Assembly: GCA_003550325.1 (NCBI GenBank)
Contig: QKWP01001731.1
Span: 48,476-112,475, forward strand
Length of the DNA: 64,000 nt
From: Gigaspora rosea
Taxonomy: Eukaryota > Glomeromycota > Glomeromycetes > Diversisporales > Gigasporaceae
Reading direction: 5' to 3'
In this document: piece after piece, positions 46,107 to 57,203 of the stretch
How the letters are laid out: every line of letters begins with the position of its first letter
Numbering within the stretch: position 1 is the first letter of the stretch
The notes under the pieces: model-generated
What the model was told of the DNA's origin: nothing
Seen by the model: only the letters and a program-made list of their open reading frames with translations
Database searches by the model: none
Position numbers and translations under genes: made by a program

Positions 46107-47920
46107 AAAAAATTTAGTTGAACATGTCCAATTCCCAACACTTCTATAATGGCTACAGTACAGTATATAGAATATATAAAGATTATTTTGATTAAATAAA
46201 AAATTACTTAATGGGTAAATCGCAGCTAAAGGATATAATACTCATAGTAAAATTCATCGAAAAATTATTATACTTTCACATAGTGATGGGATTCTAAAAA
46301 TAATTTAGCTACGAGAAGGAAATTGCCGATATACTAATCAGATTTTAATAATTCTAACACCATTAGAATCGGAATAGTTTGTTATACAACTTTCACTAGA
46401 ATTACAAGAACTTTCCATTGTAAGTCAGCTGCATTCCCGCACTAAAGAAAACTATAATAACTTTCGACAAATTTTACTGTGAAATTTCCTACACTTCAAT
46501 CGCGATTTACCCCTCAAATACTGTATTAATATATTAAAAACCATGTAAATTTTACATTGCAAGTTTTAATAATATTCATTGTCGAGATACCTCTAATAAC
46601 AACTCAAAATTTCTCAAGTACCTTACATTTTTACATAGATCTGACTGAAACTGAAATTTTTTAAATAATTTAGTTACTAGTAACAAAAAACATCATAATT
46701 ATCACATAAATTAAAAAAATGTCTTTCTATTACAAATATAAAATAATATCAAATTCATTATAAGGAATACAAAAAATCGAGTGGACTTTCATATCGATAT
46801 GTGAGCTGAGATCGATATGATGATCCCAGAAAATTCGAACTTAATTTGAACTTCAGAGTTACGAAATAACGGACATGCGCGTTATTTAGAATCTTGACCT
46901 AAATTAAATTTAATTCGGGCCGAGATTCTAAATACCGGTAACGCGCATACCCGAAAATACGTAAAAGAAAAATGTATTATAATAAGATTAGATCATGATA
47001 ATATTGTATTGGTATAAGCGAGTATTGGTTGAATCGATATCTGATATATCAGATGTATATGTTCGCATGGAGGACATTCGAATCTGATGATTTCTGGGAT
47101 CAACGTTACACAAGTATTTATACAGAATAATAGAGAATTTTCGGGTATAGGTAAACTTAAAAAAAAAAAAAAAAACCAATCACGCAATACTTTACTAATA
47201 AAAATAGTTTCGTAGGAAACGTGTTTTAAGTTGCATCAGCTGCATCACGCTGCATCACGTCGGAAAAGGTAGATCTATTAATGATTGAAGTACTATCTAC
47301 TTGTAGTGCATATTGTACTGTTTAAGTCGCGGATGTTTTTCTTTTTTTTTTTTTAAAAAAAAATGTTTTTGTTATAAATAAAATTTTTGTTATAAATAAA
47401 ATTCACATAATGGTATATGTGCGTCGATCACAAATGTGTCGATTCTTAATTGATTGGTTAACGCAATTATTATAAATAACTGATAAGAAGCAAATCACAA
47501 AAATATACAAAATTTCTAAATCAGAATCTTTTGATCGAATATTGGAAACATACGTTATGATGAGTGTTTAAACTTATTATAGAATCCAACCTTTTATGTA
47601 ACTCAAAGCTTAAATATTGAATTACTCATACCTTTAAAAGCTTTTATTTAACATTATTGAAGAGCTTTATTTTAATCAAATTTTATGGACACAATTGTTT
47701 AGTCAAAAGTTTTTATAAACTAATTTGCAATGTGCATCAAGCAACCGAACACGTTGGTCAAGATAAAATAGAAAATTTGGTTATATAAAGGTCTTATAAA
47801 CAAAGCATTGTTAAGTATACTCAATCTTCAAGACAAGACCTCGTTAACAAAAATTTGCTGAAAGTTGTGAAAAAACAAATCCGTTTGCTAGAAAGTTAGT
47901 GATTTATAAATATATTATAT
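46107..47920. other. Spacer, no gene assigned
   Basis: A minus-strand frame beginning MESSCNSSESC (about 46420-46340) has protein-like composition but only 26 codons. Elsewhere AT-rich. 46865-46950 has 'gcgcgttatttagaatcttg' and its near-inverse. Confidence 0.4.
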
Positions 47921-48145
47921 GTGGCAGCTTATGCTGAGATTGGCTTATGCTGAGAATTTAAGTTATTTCATTATGAAATTATAAAATTTTAGAGGGCTTT
48001 GTTAGGGGTATTTTTTTTGTATAGTTTGGTTAGGGTTTAGGGTAAGGGTTATTAATAAATAAGTATAATGGGGTTTAGTAGGTATTATAGATTTAAATAG
48101 AGACCACGGATCTCAGCATAAGCCAATCTCAGCATAAGCTGCCAC
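47921..48145. mobile_element. MITE with doubled CTTATGCTGAGA in each end
   Basis: The ends GTGGCAGCTTATGCTGAGAT then TGGCTTATGCTGAGA are mirrored at the right. A 7-bp duplication, ATTATAT, flanks it (47914-47920 and 48146-48152). The interior has GGTTAGGGTTTAGGGTAAGG near 48027. Confidence 0.85.
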
Positions 48146-48462
48146 ATTATATAACAAAAGCATTCCAGCTTTTCGAGTAAAATATAAGTTTGTTTCTATT
48201 AAAAAAAAACCCCCCCAAAAAAAGTCGATTTAATTGCCGTTATTTTCAAAATATAAATTGCAACTAAAAGTTACATCTATGATTTGGATGTATAAATAGA
48301 TACTTTTCTTCACGTAATATGTAATCAAAAAAGCATTCAAGTTATACTTTATCAGTTATGTGAATTTATCCTTTAAAATAAATTTTATGAAATAACATCC
48401 ACTATTTTTAAATTTGCGAATAACATGCCAATCTCGAAGAAACGTTAATTGAAAAATGACGT

Positions 48463-48567
48463 AGAACATACTGTATGATAGATTTAAATTTAACTTTAGA
48501 ACATACTGTATGATAGATTTAAATTTAACTTTAGAACATACTGTATGATAGATTTAAATTTAACTTT
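48463..48567. repeat. 36-bp tandem repeat, three units
   Basis: AGAACATACTGTATGATAGA followed by TTTAAATTTAACTTT repeats three times without visible change, implying recent expansion. Confidence 0.9.
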
Positions 48568-48569
48568 AA

Positions 48570-49980
48570 AATAAAGTAATTGATTTACAAGACGTTTGAT
48601 ATGCCGGTACAATTCCATAAATAAAACTAAGAATGTGCAAATTATCTTGCGAATTAGTAGATTTATCACGGAACTATGAAAATTTATTTACAAAATACGA
48701 AGCGGCGCTCCAGAACACAACAGATCCAATTTTCCTAGTATTAAAGTTAGAAGCTAAAAGTATTTATAGTAAGGTCGCCCAAGGAAACTTTTTGTTGGTG
48801 CACAAAAGATGATTTCTTTATGAAAAATAAACAAAACGAACGTTACGTCCAAATTATCATGTGACCGCAGTGACACAGCACAGAAAACAGCATAGTTTTT
48901 TCTAAAAAAACAGCTAACTGCAAAAATTAACATCGGTCATCACAGAATATCAAGTTTTCACAGATTTTATTACCGAAACCAGGTTACGCAACTTGTGTGT
49001 GATATTATATGATATTGACCAATCACATCACGATATTTGGCATCGTTATGGTAAAAATATACACATTTTATGTTTTTAAACGCATTAAAACACAGAATTA
49101 ACACTAAACTACCTAAACTACCGCAGAATTATACAAAAACTAACTTTATTATCACAGAATTTTGCAGAATATGTTAAAAAAACAGCACTTCACATCACAA
49201 TTTTTCTTAACCACATTCAGAATATAGTCTTAAACAGGGGAACCGTCCAATGTTATACGATGTTCATGTATTGTCACATGTTGTTTAGCCAATCAATTAT
49301 CATACAAGTTTTAAAAGAATAAAAACCTTGGCAAAAAAAATATTCAATTAGAAAAAGAAATAACGCAAAATTAAGATAAAATCGAAGCAATAATGAATTT
49401 AAACTTCAGAATATATGCAATATATTTTTCCGTTAAATGAGTAAGCATATCATTGTTCTGTCATTTATTAACTAATAACGAACTAACATATAATATCATT
49501 ATCTATAAAGACTTCGTGTAAAGACTTTCGTGTATATAATCTAGAACACAGATATCTTACATAATCTCTAAGGACCAGGACATATATTACCTAATATCCT
49601 TTACTATGAGACCAGACCCACCTAAGACCCAAAATGCTTGGTTATGTTACACAAAAAGTATATTTATCTCATATTTTTGCTATAATTATGGTTAATGATT
49701 TTATTGGCTAGTATTCTAGATTGTGTAACCTAAGATTTCAACTGACCCCCACCCCTAGTTACAATCTTATTTTAGATACTTTTTAATTGTCTTTCACATT
49801 TATCCTGTATTAAAAATTGTATGAAAATAAAAAAAAGATAGTTTATATTATTACTTAAGTTTTTTAAGCTTTTAAAGGTTTTTTTTTATAAACGTATAAG
49901 AAAAAGATATTATATAAATTAACTCTCAAGCCCACGTTACCTTTACTAGATCGTTGCTTTTACTTTTTTTTTTTCTTTTT
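48570..49980. other. Spacer, no gene assigned
   Basis: A relic of the conserved MITE core lies at 48772-48830 (AAGGTCGCCCAAGGAAACTT then AAGATGATTTCTTTATG). No exon was placed, although upstream exons of the next pseudogene could be hidden here. Confidence 0.4.
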
Positions 49981-49982
49981 AG

Positions 49983-50954
49983 TTTTTATTGCTCAACGTC
50001 TAGGAATTGTAGTTCGGTATTTCTTAAATTACTTAGTTACATATATACCTTCGCAAGGTAAATCGTCATATAAAAACTGTGGGATTCACTGGGATCCAAC
50101 CGATATTATTAAAATACTGTACGAAACCCTCACACGTTTCAAAGTGGGGTAAGTAACGTGAGCTTTTTGAAAAAGTACTTTAAAAAACAATATCAGATAT
50201 AAAAAAGTTTTTTATGAATTTGTGTAACAGATCTACAAATGACGTGATGGTTCCCCTGCTATTACTGTAACACGTTCAATAAAAATTGATGATCAGGTGT
50301 AACGTGATCATCAAAACAATTTATGTTTACCGATTTTTATTCTCATGCTTAGTTCGCTTCTCTTTCGCTTGATGATCATCTGGACAGTAGTCATTTTTTA
50401 AAGCTAGATTATAATGAATAAGGCCTTTTTAACAATATAGTATGTATCTATAAATAAAATGTCAAAACAAATCGTTAATAATTCTGGTCAAATGTTGCAG
50501 ATCACATTGACTTAAGCAGTCAAAAAACCTGGACGTAGAGGTTGTTGTCGGAAAAACTTCAACAGCTAATTAAATTAAATCTTGATGAAGTCCTTCGCAA
50601 TATACAGTATCGTTACGGGGAAAAGATGAATGAAGTAATCAAAAGAAGGATTTACGATATCCCCCCTTAATTACAATTCAATCAATACGTAAGCTACTAT
50701 TTTTATATAGTTAGTGAACTAAGTAAAAAAGCTTCTTTGAGGAACAACAACTTGCTCTTGTACGGGAGGCGCAGGGAGAATATGGTTGGGGTATGATAGA
50801 GTGTTAGGTGGCATTCAAAATTTTAAAAAAGATATAAATACAATATTTTCCTTATATTAGTTGTTATCAAACTGATGCTGATGACAAAAAAATTGTATCA
50901 TTCACCTATCACCGTTCTACTCGACGGGTGGGTCTCAGCGCCTACAACCAATAA
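49983..50954 (+). pseudogene. Five-exon gene of unknown function, two in-frame stops
   Basis: Exons at 49983-50148, 50231-50266, 50520-50688, 50742-50800 and 50861-50954 join with GT-AG borders and consistent phases. The first begins after a strong pyrimidine tract and TAG. The product reads FIAQRLGIVVRYFLNYLVTY, then HWDPTDIIKILYETLTRFKV, then EKLQQLIKLNLDEVLRNIQY, then EQQLALVREAQGEYGWGMI, and ends YQTDADDKKIVSFTYHRSTR then RVGLSAYNQ and TAA 50952-50954. In-frame stops sit at TAG 50536-50538 and TAA 50668-50670 in the third exon. The composition is clearly that of a real protein, but I do not recognise the family. The 5' exons with the start codon were not found. Other explanations are two adjacent genes, or an unrecognised intron that removes one stop. 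Confidence 0.55.
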
Positions 50955-50959
50955 GATAC

Positions 50960-51676
50960 ACCTCTACGTAGTGGTTGGGACAAGTAGGAGAGATAATCTC
51001 CGATCTAAACTTTTATTAATTATATTTTTTATTATATAGATGTTTATTAAACTTAATACTGCAATAATAAAAAAATATATATATTTAAGATTACTATATT
51101 TAAAAATTTTTATTAATTTAATTTAATAAAAAATATAAAAAATCAAAACCAAAAAAAAAAAAAGATATAACACAAAAAACCACATAATCGACAACAAATC
51201 TGATAAAGGTTAGATGAAACAAAAAAAAATAACTGCTTTAGAATTTAGACGTTTTAAAATGTTTTTAAAAACAAAACGATAAACCCTTTAAACATTACAC
51301 TTGATCAAAAATCAAATGTTAATAAATATCCATCACATCATGCCTAATAACAAGGACAGTTAATTTTTATTTTAAATTTTAAGACGTTATTTTATAAACG
51401 ATGTGCAATACTATGTATTACTGATAAATTATTATATGTTAGTATTTGATGATTTTTGGATCTAAAAAAAATTCGTAGAAAGCAACCGATATAACATATC
51501 GTCAGCTTTAGTGTCAAACATGTGACTTCAAAAAAACCATTCGAGTGGAAATAAGAATGTCGATAATTGCAGAATTGTATTAAAGGATTTCAACTTAAAG
51601 CCACAGACTGTAAAGATATTATAATTTTTGAGTGAAGTTAAATTTATGTTTTATTTGTGCACAATTTTTATTTATT
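50960..51676. other. AT-rich spacer, no gene seen
   Basis: Long A/T runs from 51040 to 51180, otherwise unremarkable. Confidence 0.5.
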
Positions 51677-51678
51677 TA

Positions 51679-51859
51679 CAGCTAATTTGAAAATTAGTGG
51701 GACACTTGAAAAATTTTCTCGTTTTTAAATAACTCTTCGGAAATCACATCGCCATTATCAGTTATCGGACCGAAGTTCCGAAGACTGTGTGACATGGTTT
51801 CCGAAGAGTTAGATGATTCATAAGACGAAACCGAAAGGTTCTAATTTTCAAATCAGCTG
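51679..51859. mobile_element. TA-flanked MITE, 181 bp
   Basis: The ends CAGCTAATTTGAAAATTAG and CTAATTTTCAAATCAGCTG have TA at 51677-51678 and 51860-51861. Inner arms include CTCTTCGGAAAT and TTTCCGAAGAG. It is mariner-like by target site. Confidence 0.82.
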
Positions 51860-51861
51860 TA

Positions 51862-52950
51862 ATAAATTTTGAAGATCTCATCAATTGAACTTAAAGTATA
51901 TATGGACTAGTTCAAGACACTGCAACAAATGACTATATGTTCATATTCGATTTTAATGATGGAAAGTGTGCAAACTGCAAACCGATATAACAGATATCGC
52001 CAAAAAAAAAACAAGAACAGACGAGTGATAGAGATACGTGGTTCTCAAAATTTAGATTTTTTTTAAGTGGAATAGTTAAGATTTTTTAGAAAAGTTGAAA
52101 TGATTTACCGTGTTCTCAAGACACTTTAATAATCTGTCGGAACGGGTCTGAGGGTAAAGTTTTATTAATAAAAAAATAGTTTAACGAAATCAATTGTATC
52201 AATTGTATTGATTATTCCAATGAATGAAACACGTGATGAAAATTTAATACTGTAGATCAGAAAGAAAAATTTTATTAGTGGAAGTTCGTTTAACCGATCA
52301 AAGGTATTTATCATTCCAATCAACAAGAGGTAGAGGTCCAAACGTCCTTTTTTTATCATAGAGTTGTGTTTATTGGTCGAAATTTTTCATGGATTGATTA
52401 GAAAAAATAATTGTTCAAGTACTTCTCTCTTTTACTTTATCATTATCATTGAAGATCTTCCCAACGTCGTCGAAGAATTATTACCTTATTACTTATATTA
52501 AAAATCTGTTTGTTTGTAGTAAATTCTGAAAAGGAAGAAACAGAAATTGGAAGTGTCATAGATTGCTTTATCCTTTCGTTGTTCCATTGTTTTCTTTTCG
52601 ATTTGTAAAAACAATAATTGCTAAATAGTAATAATGATGAAATACTTGAGTCATAAATTAATCACATTGAGGAAGATACGTGTGCATATTTCAATCATAT
52701 TATCATCCATGCTATCGGTCTTCAACATTCATACTATCGTTCTAAAAAATGGCCTAATTAATAACGCCATAATGGTTGAGCACTATCTCAATCACTAGCT
52801 AATTACCGTACACCAAAATCTACCCTCCCGATTTTGAATCCAAAAGTTCATTATGTTTTAATAATAAAATTGGGCCTTAATATAAGCTACCCTTCATTAA
52901 TTCCTATTATCGAATGTTAGAGCACTTAATTGAAAAATAAATTAAAGCAA
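51862..52950. other. Spacer with gene-like scraps
   Basis: Short frames with protein-like composition occur near 52440-52500 (EDLPNVVEELLPYY) and 52660-52765 (EEDTCAYFNHIIIHAIGLQH). They carry stops and could not be joined. A ~100-base internal duplication lies at 52170-52330. Confidence 0.35.
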
Positions 52951-52954
52951 CTTA

Positions 52955-53090
52955 TTGATATATCAAATCTAACAGAAGTTCATAAATCAGGTATGATTTT
53001 CATAAAGATTTGAAAAAGATGGATCTGATTTTAGGAAATAACATTTATGGCATTTTGCCGTATGTAACCAGATAGCTATCTGGATTATTA
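52955..53090 (+). pseudogene. Protein-kinase catalytic-loop remnant
   Basis: Frames here give EVHKSGMI, then after a one-base shift FHKDLKKMDLIL and directly NNIYGILPYV. This resembles the H-x-x-G-L-I-H-(R/K)-D-(L/F)-H catalytic loop and the later YG(V/I)LPY(I/V)APE segment of the expanded kinase families known from Rhizophagus. The usual stretch between loop and P+1 region, including DFG, is missing, and a stop follows. It is a dead fragment, identified by motif only. Confidence 0.4.
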
Positions 53091-53149
53091 CCTTCTATCC
53101 GGATACAAACTTGCAAACTTACATTACATAAAGACTGAGACGTTGAGTA

Positions 53150-53235
53150 TGACCGATAAGTTACCGTGTCGAAATCAATAAGCTACTGATATCGACCGAA
53201 ATCAATAAGCTACTGATGTCGACCGAAATCAAATT
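53150..53235. repeat. ~28-bp tandem repeat
   Basis: CGAAATCAATAAGCTACTGA followed by TGTCGACC repeats about 2.5 times. Confidence 0.75.
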
Positions 53236-53398
53236 CTTATCGATTCGATCATCATCAATTTTTCAATTTATGAAAACAGCGACGTCCGGATGTTTTAATT
53301 ACAAGTATAATCTTTATTTTATGTTATGAAAATCAATTTATTTTATTTGTATTGCTCAATAGAATAATAATTTTAAAAAATAAAATAAACACTATACA

Positions 53399-53428
53399 CC
53401 TCGAAGCAAAGCGAGGGTTAATTGCTAG
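53399..53428 (+). mobile_element. Possible Helitron 3' terminus
   Basis: An 18-base hairpin, CCTCG-AAGCAAAG-CGAGG, is followed after 8 bases by CTAG and then T. This is the architecture of a Helitron 3' end (hairpin, short spacer, CTRR, insertion 5' of T). The corresponding TC start and any Rep/helicase gene were not found. Confidence 0.4.
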
Positions 53429-53909
53429 TATAAAGTTATTTATATACTGTATATCTGATATTTCATAGTTAAGATAGAACAAATTTATTTCCCAATAAAT
53501 TCTATAACACTAAAACCTAGTACATTTTTCCCAAAATTGCATGAATTATAAAGTTAATGATCTCTATGGTATATACATATATGTAGCTTGTATTCCGCAA
53601 GTGGACATTAACTTTGAATAGTATAACAAATAATTCATATACCTGTTGCAGTCATCCTTATAAAAAAATTGTCACAATAAGATACAAAAAACTAATGAAA
53701 AATTTTCTGCTATAAATACATTTAAACAAGTAATTAAACTTTCAAAGAGTTCTCTTGGATATCCAAAAATAAATCAAACTAATAATTTGACCAATAAAAT
53801 TAACAAGTGAAATAGATAGTGCAAAAAAAACTCTTAAAAATCATCGCCTTCATTAGCGAAAAATGTTGAATAGGCAATAACTATTAAGAAAAGCAAAATT
53901 AAAATTAAA
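53429..53909. other. Spacer 3' of the Vps55-like gene
   Basis: AT-rich sequence without exons; probably includes the 3' UTR of the Vps55-like gene. Confidence 0.45.
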
Positions 53910-54932
53910 TTAATTAAAAGAATAAATTAAATGAACTAAACAATTGATAAATAAACTTAAAGAATTACTAGTTGAATACACCAAAGCACCACCTCCGATA
54001 CTCATAAACATAGCGGGAACCGATATCTGCGGATATATATATATATATATTGGTCAATTAAAGTTAAGCTTTCGAATGACAAATGAATAATATATCAACT
54101 TACCACTGATGCATGCGCAAGAACGACCGGAAGACCTGTAAGTTTAAGTGTAAGACTTAATCGTTATAGAATATGAAAAGGTATATATGAAAGCAAGCAA
54201 CTTACAAACTCCAGTGACAATAAAAATAGATGTCAAAAACTGGCCAAAGTCTTTGAATCCGTTACTAACAAACAAATATTGAATTAAAATCATTAAAGAA
54301 AATAATTTACACTTGAATTTCATTATCATTAAATTATAGTTACTTGGTATTGCTCGACAAGTAATAGTCATCGTTTCCAGAGCATTTTGAGAATATAAAA
54401 TTTGGTAAAGGTGCTAGCACATAGGTTGCAACTAAAATAATAGTATAATAAAGATTGAATGCGTTTCAAGAAACCACATACATTTTGCAATATTAAATGA
54501 ATAAAAAGACATACCGACAAACAATGTCCACCAAGTTCTAGAACATATTAAAACATGACATTAAATATTAATAAAATCAAAAGAATACATGTTAAGGCAC
54601 AAATAATCAATTTAAGTTCACATACTGATATAGTGCACCCGATAAAATAACAAGTAGGAAGCCACAAGCTAACACAAATGCCAGTGCAATAATACTGAGA
54701 AATTCCAAAGTTTAAGAGGATTTTAAGAATGTTTTAGCCATCATGCTTAATACAAATATACAAAATGTGAAGCTTTTACAGTCTACTGACAATATAAAAG
54801 CTAAAGCTATTTTAATTAACCATATTTCAGTCTTTACTCACGCTAATGCAGATCATGAAAGAAAAATTAATACAAAAAAAAAAAGAGAGAGAGAAAACAA
54901 GAAAGCATAAATTTACTTTTTAAACCTGCCAT
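53910..54932 (-). CDS. VPS55: Vps55/LEPROT-family endosomal membrane protein, 134 aa
   Basis: I place exons at 54932-54917, 54842 (one base), 54694-54626, 54537-54515, 54431-54344, 54264-54206, 54135-54104 and 54026-53910. Phases close exactly, giving 134 residues, in line with the family (about 130-140). The start MAGLK is the conserved opening. The first membrane helix is TIIALAFVLACGFLLVILSG, followed by the WWTLFV and LAPLPNFIFSKC signature. Next come SGNDDYYLSSNT, the helix FGQFLTSIFIVTG with LPVVLAHA, and the last helix MFMSIGGGALVYSTSNS. Vps55 is a four-helix protein that acts with Vps68 in late-endosome-to-vacuole traffic in yeast; animal homologues are endospanins. No other gene in the window is linked to it functionally. 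The one-base exon C (TTAG-C-GTGAGT) is required to connect frame 1 to frame 2; alternatives of 10 or 16 bases exist but align worse with the family. It shares a promoter region with the Yar1-like gene. Confidence 0.93.
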
Positions 54933-55185
54933 TAGAAGCTTTTAACTTTGGCAATATAAAATAGAGAGAGACGACCACTTATCGGAGAGAAAGAAGAACG
55001 TGAATAAGTCAGTACATACACTATTGTACCATATACGTCATATCGATTGTCTAATATATCAAATCTTGCTTTGTGATCAGGAATATTCTACGCATGTATA
55101 ACTTTACCAGAATTATGGATCTTGGATCTGCACGAACATCAGTTCATATATTTATCTAATCTAATACAATCTTTTGCATTTTACC
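54933..55185. promoter_or_regulatory. Divergent promoter region of the Vps55-like and Yar1-like genes
   Basis: 253 bases separate the two start codons on opposite strands. No transposon is present. There is a purine-rich patch, AGAGAGAGACGACC, near 54962-54975 and several TATAC words. Regulatory function is inferred from the arrangement. Confidence 0.5.
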
Positions 55186-55811
55186 ATGCCTGTTGTGGAG
55201 AGTATAAGCGAACAGTTGTCGTCTTTACACCTGTCAGAGGAAATCACCGAAGAAATTATAGCATGCGCAAGATATGGTGAACTTTCCGAGTTGCAGGATA
55301 TAATAAAATCATATCCTGTTGCGTGTCTTGCGTCAAGAGACACCTCTGGAAACACTGCATTACACATGGCAAGTGCGAATGGTTATACAAGTAAGTATTT
55401 TTATTTTTGGTCGTTTATTTATTTATAATTACCTGATAAATTATTTACACGAAAATATTTTATAGACATCGTAGAATATATAATACAAACATTAGAAACT
55501 TTAAATGGTATAGTAAACGTACAAAATGAATTGGGAAATACTCCATTACATTGGAGTGCATTGAATGGTCATATCGAAGTAGTCACACTACTGGTATCCA
55601 ACGGAGCTGACGTAAAGGTAAATATAACTTTGAATCCTTTCGAAACATGTAAAACATGTAAACCAATTCATCTTTATCTGATTTTATTAAAAATTAGATC
55701 AAAAATAAAGCAGGAAGGACAGCAATGTACGAAGCACAACAAAATAATCACGAGAAAGTGGTGGAATATTTATTATCTAAAATTGAACCTGAAAAAGAAA
55801 AGAACTCTTAA
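55186..55811 (+). CDS. YAR1: Yar1-like ankyrin-repeat protein, 156 aa
   Basis: Exons at 55186-55390, 55466-55617 and 55698-55811 join in phase and give 156 residues, MPVVESISEQ... to ...EKEKNS. The N-terminal helix EEITEEIIACARYGELSELQ is followed by ankyrin repeats: SGNTALHMASANGYTNIVEY (about 55-74), LGNTPLHWSALNGHIEVVTL (about 88-107), and NKAGRTAMYEAQQNNHEKVV then EYLL. In yeast, Yar1 is a small ankyrin protein that escorts ribosomal protein uS3 (Rps3) to the nucleus and keeps it soluble; the same role is inferred here. This protein is shorter than yeast Yar1 (200 residues), mainly by lacking the acidic tail. I chose ATG 55186 over the upstream in-frame TTG. It faces the Vps55-like gene. 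Confidence 0.92.
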
Positions 55812-56063
55812 CATAGACCTGCGTTTACAATTTTATTCTAGACTTGAGTAACTTGAAATTTGATTGGTTCATTAACACTCAGCACTTTATTTAACAGTTA
55901 TAAGGCATGTTCTAGGATGCTGTACTTTTTAAAAAAATATTCAATTAATTTAATTAAAAAATATATTAATTTTTAGTTTTAAAAAAAAAAATTTTAATTC
56001 AAAATGATTAATTTTTTATTATATTTTTTAATCCAAAAACCTAATTTATTCAAAACAATTATA
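55812..56063. other. Spacer 3' of the Yar1-like gene
   Basis: AT-rich, no gene. Probably includes the 3' UTR. Confidence 0.5.
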
Positions 56064-56065
56064 TA

Positions 56066-56320
56066 CAGTCAGACCTCTCTAAATGCACGGGGGTTGCAAT
56101 TAGAGAACACTAATAAAATCATTTATGACTTTATCATGATAAATATAGTTTTAGTAGCCTAGAAATATTAAATTTGATTGGCTAATAATAATGTGGATGC
56201 GTGCACTTACAGAATAAAGAGCGTGTATTTATCTATAAGTCCCACCATGGACCCAGGCTTGTGTCATGCATTTAAGGAGGTGCTGCATTTAGAGAGGGCA
56301 CATTTAGAGAGGTCTGACTG
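56066..56320. mobile_element. pogo/Fot1-like MITE, 255 bp
   Basis: The ends CAGTCAGACCTCTCTAAATG and CATTTAGAGAGGTCTGACTG are flanked by TA at 56064-56065 and 56321-56322. The CAGTC(A/G)(A/G)ACCTC opening is typical of pogo/Fot1-type Tc1-mariner elements. The right end carries an extra internal TGCATTTAGAGAGG copy. Related end sequences occur at 36250-36350 and 57890-57970. Confidence 0.85.
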
Positions 56321-56322
56321 TA

Positions 56323-56838
56323 ATCTTAGTCAAAATAATTTTGAAACTTTTAATTAAATTATAAAAAAAAAATTTTTTTTAGTTAAAGCAAGCCATTTTC
56401 TTGGCTTTTATAACATGAAACTCTACATGTAGATCCAGCTAACAGGCTTTTTTTAAAAATTTTATATATGATATTTTATAAATTTTTTTTTTTTTTAAAA
56501 AAAAAAAAATCTATTGTACTTGGTTATTAAAATATATAAAATATTTTTTTTTAGAAATTTTCAAAATTTGATTTAGTTGGGTTATTTATTTTATAGTTTT
56601 TTTTTTAACTTATTTTTTCTTTTTTTAGATCCTTACTACTTTGCTGATTTTAACTCTATCTGTGATTTTTATATTCGCAGGCTAAAAATCAATATGAATT
56701 AAACTAGCTTTAATTTTTCTATTTAACTTATAAAATAAAATGATTTAAAAAGCATTATATTATAAAAAAATAAATAATATTTTATTTTTTGGTTTGTGAA
56801 TTTGTATTGCTAACTGTTAGTACAAGAAGTTATAATTA
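56323..56838. other. AT-rich spacer, no gene seen
   Basis: Poly-A and poly-T runs, no exon. Confidence 0.5.
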
Positions 56839-56841
56839 ATT

Positions 56842-56974
56842 AGGGAGGTGTCAAATATCAAGTGATTTTCTGGGTATTAAAAAAGATGAAATTACATATA
56901 AGGACCTGATAATTTTCATATGTAAGATAGGGAATAGACCTCTGATAAAAAAAAAATCAGATAATAAATAACAT
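56842..56974. mobile_element. Diverged Tourist-like MITE
   Basis: GGGAGGTGTCAAATATCAAG on the left and GACCTCTGATAAAA with AATAAATAACATGGC on the right follow the layout of the TAA-flanked family. Borders are less certain. Confidence 0.55.
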
Positions 56975-57203
56975 GGCATTTAGTAAAATTTTAAGTAATA
57001 TATTATTTTTAAGAAAAATTATTTATAGTGACCCCTATGATTAGCCAATCATATTTAAGATTGGTGATTATATATTAGCTTGCCTCCAGAGTAGATCTGG
57101 ATTTAGATCGATCTACAAATAAATCTAGATTTTTTTTTTATTATTTTGTTTTTTTTTATTTGTGCTAATGCTTTTTTGGATTTTCTTTAGGACTTTGATA
57201 AAG

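Noticed and set aside
45798-46149. 98- and 107-codon frames on opposite strands
   Set aside because: Both read the arms of a hairpin MITE, which is open on both strands by symmetry.
46988-47187. Two overlapping minus-strand frames of about 64 codons
   Set aside because: They begin in an A/T run and overlap in different frames; no recognisable motif and no splice partner.
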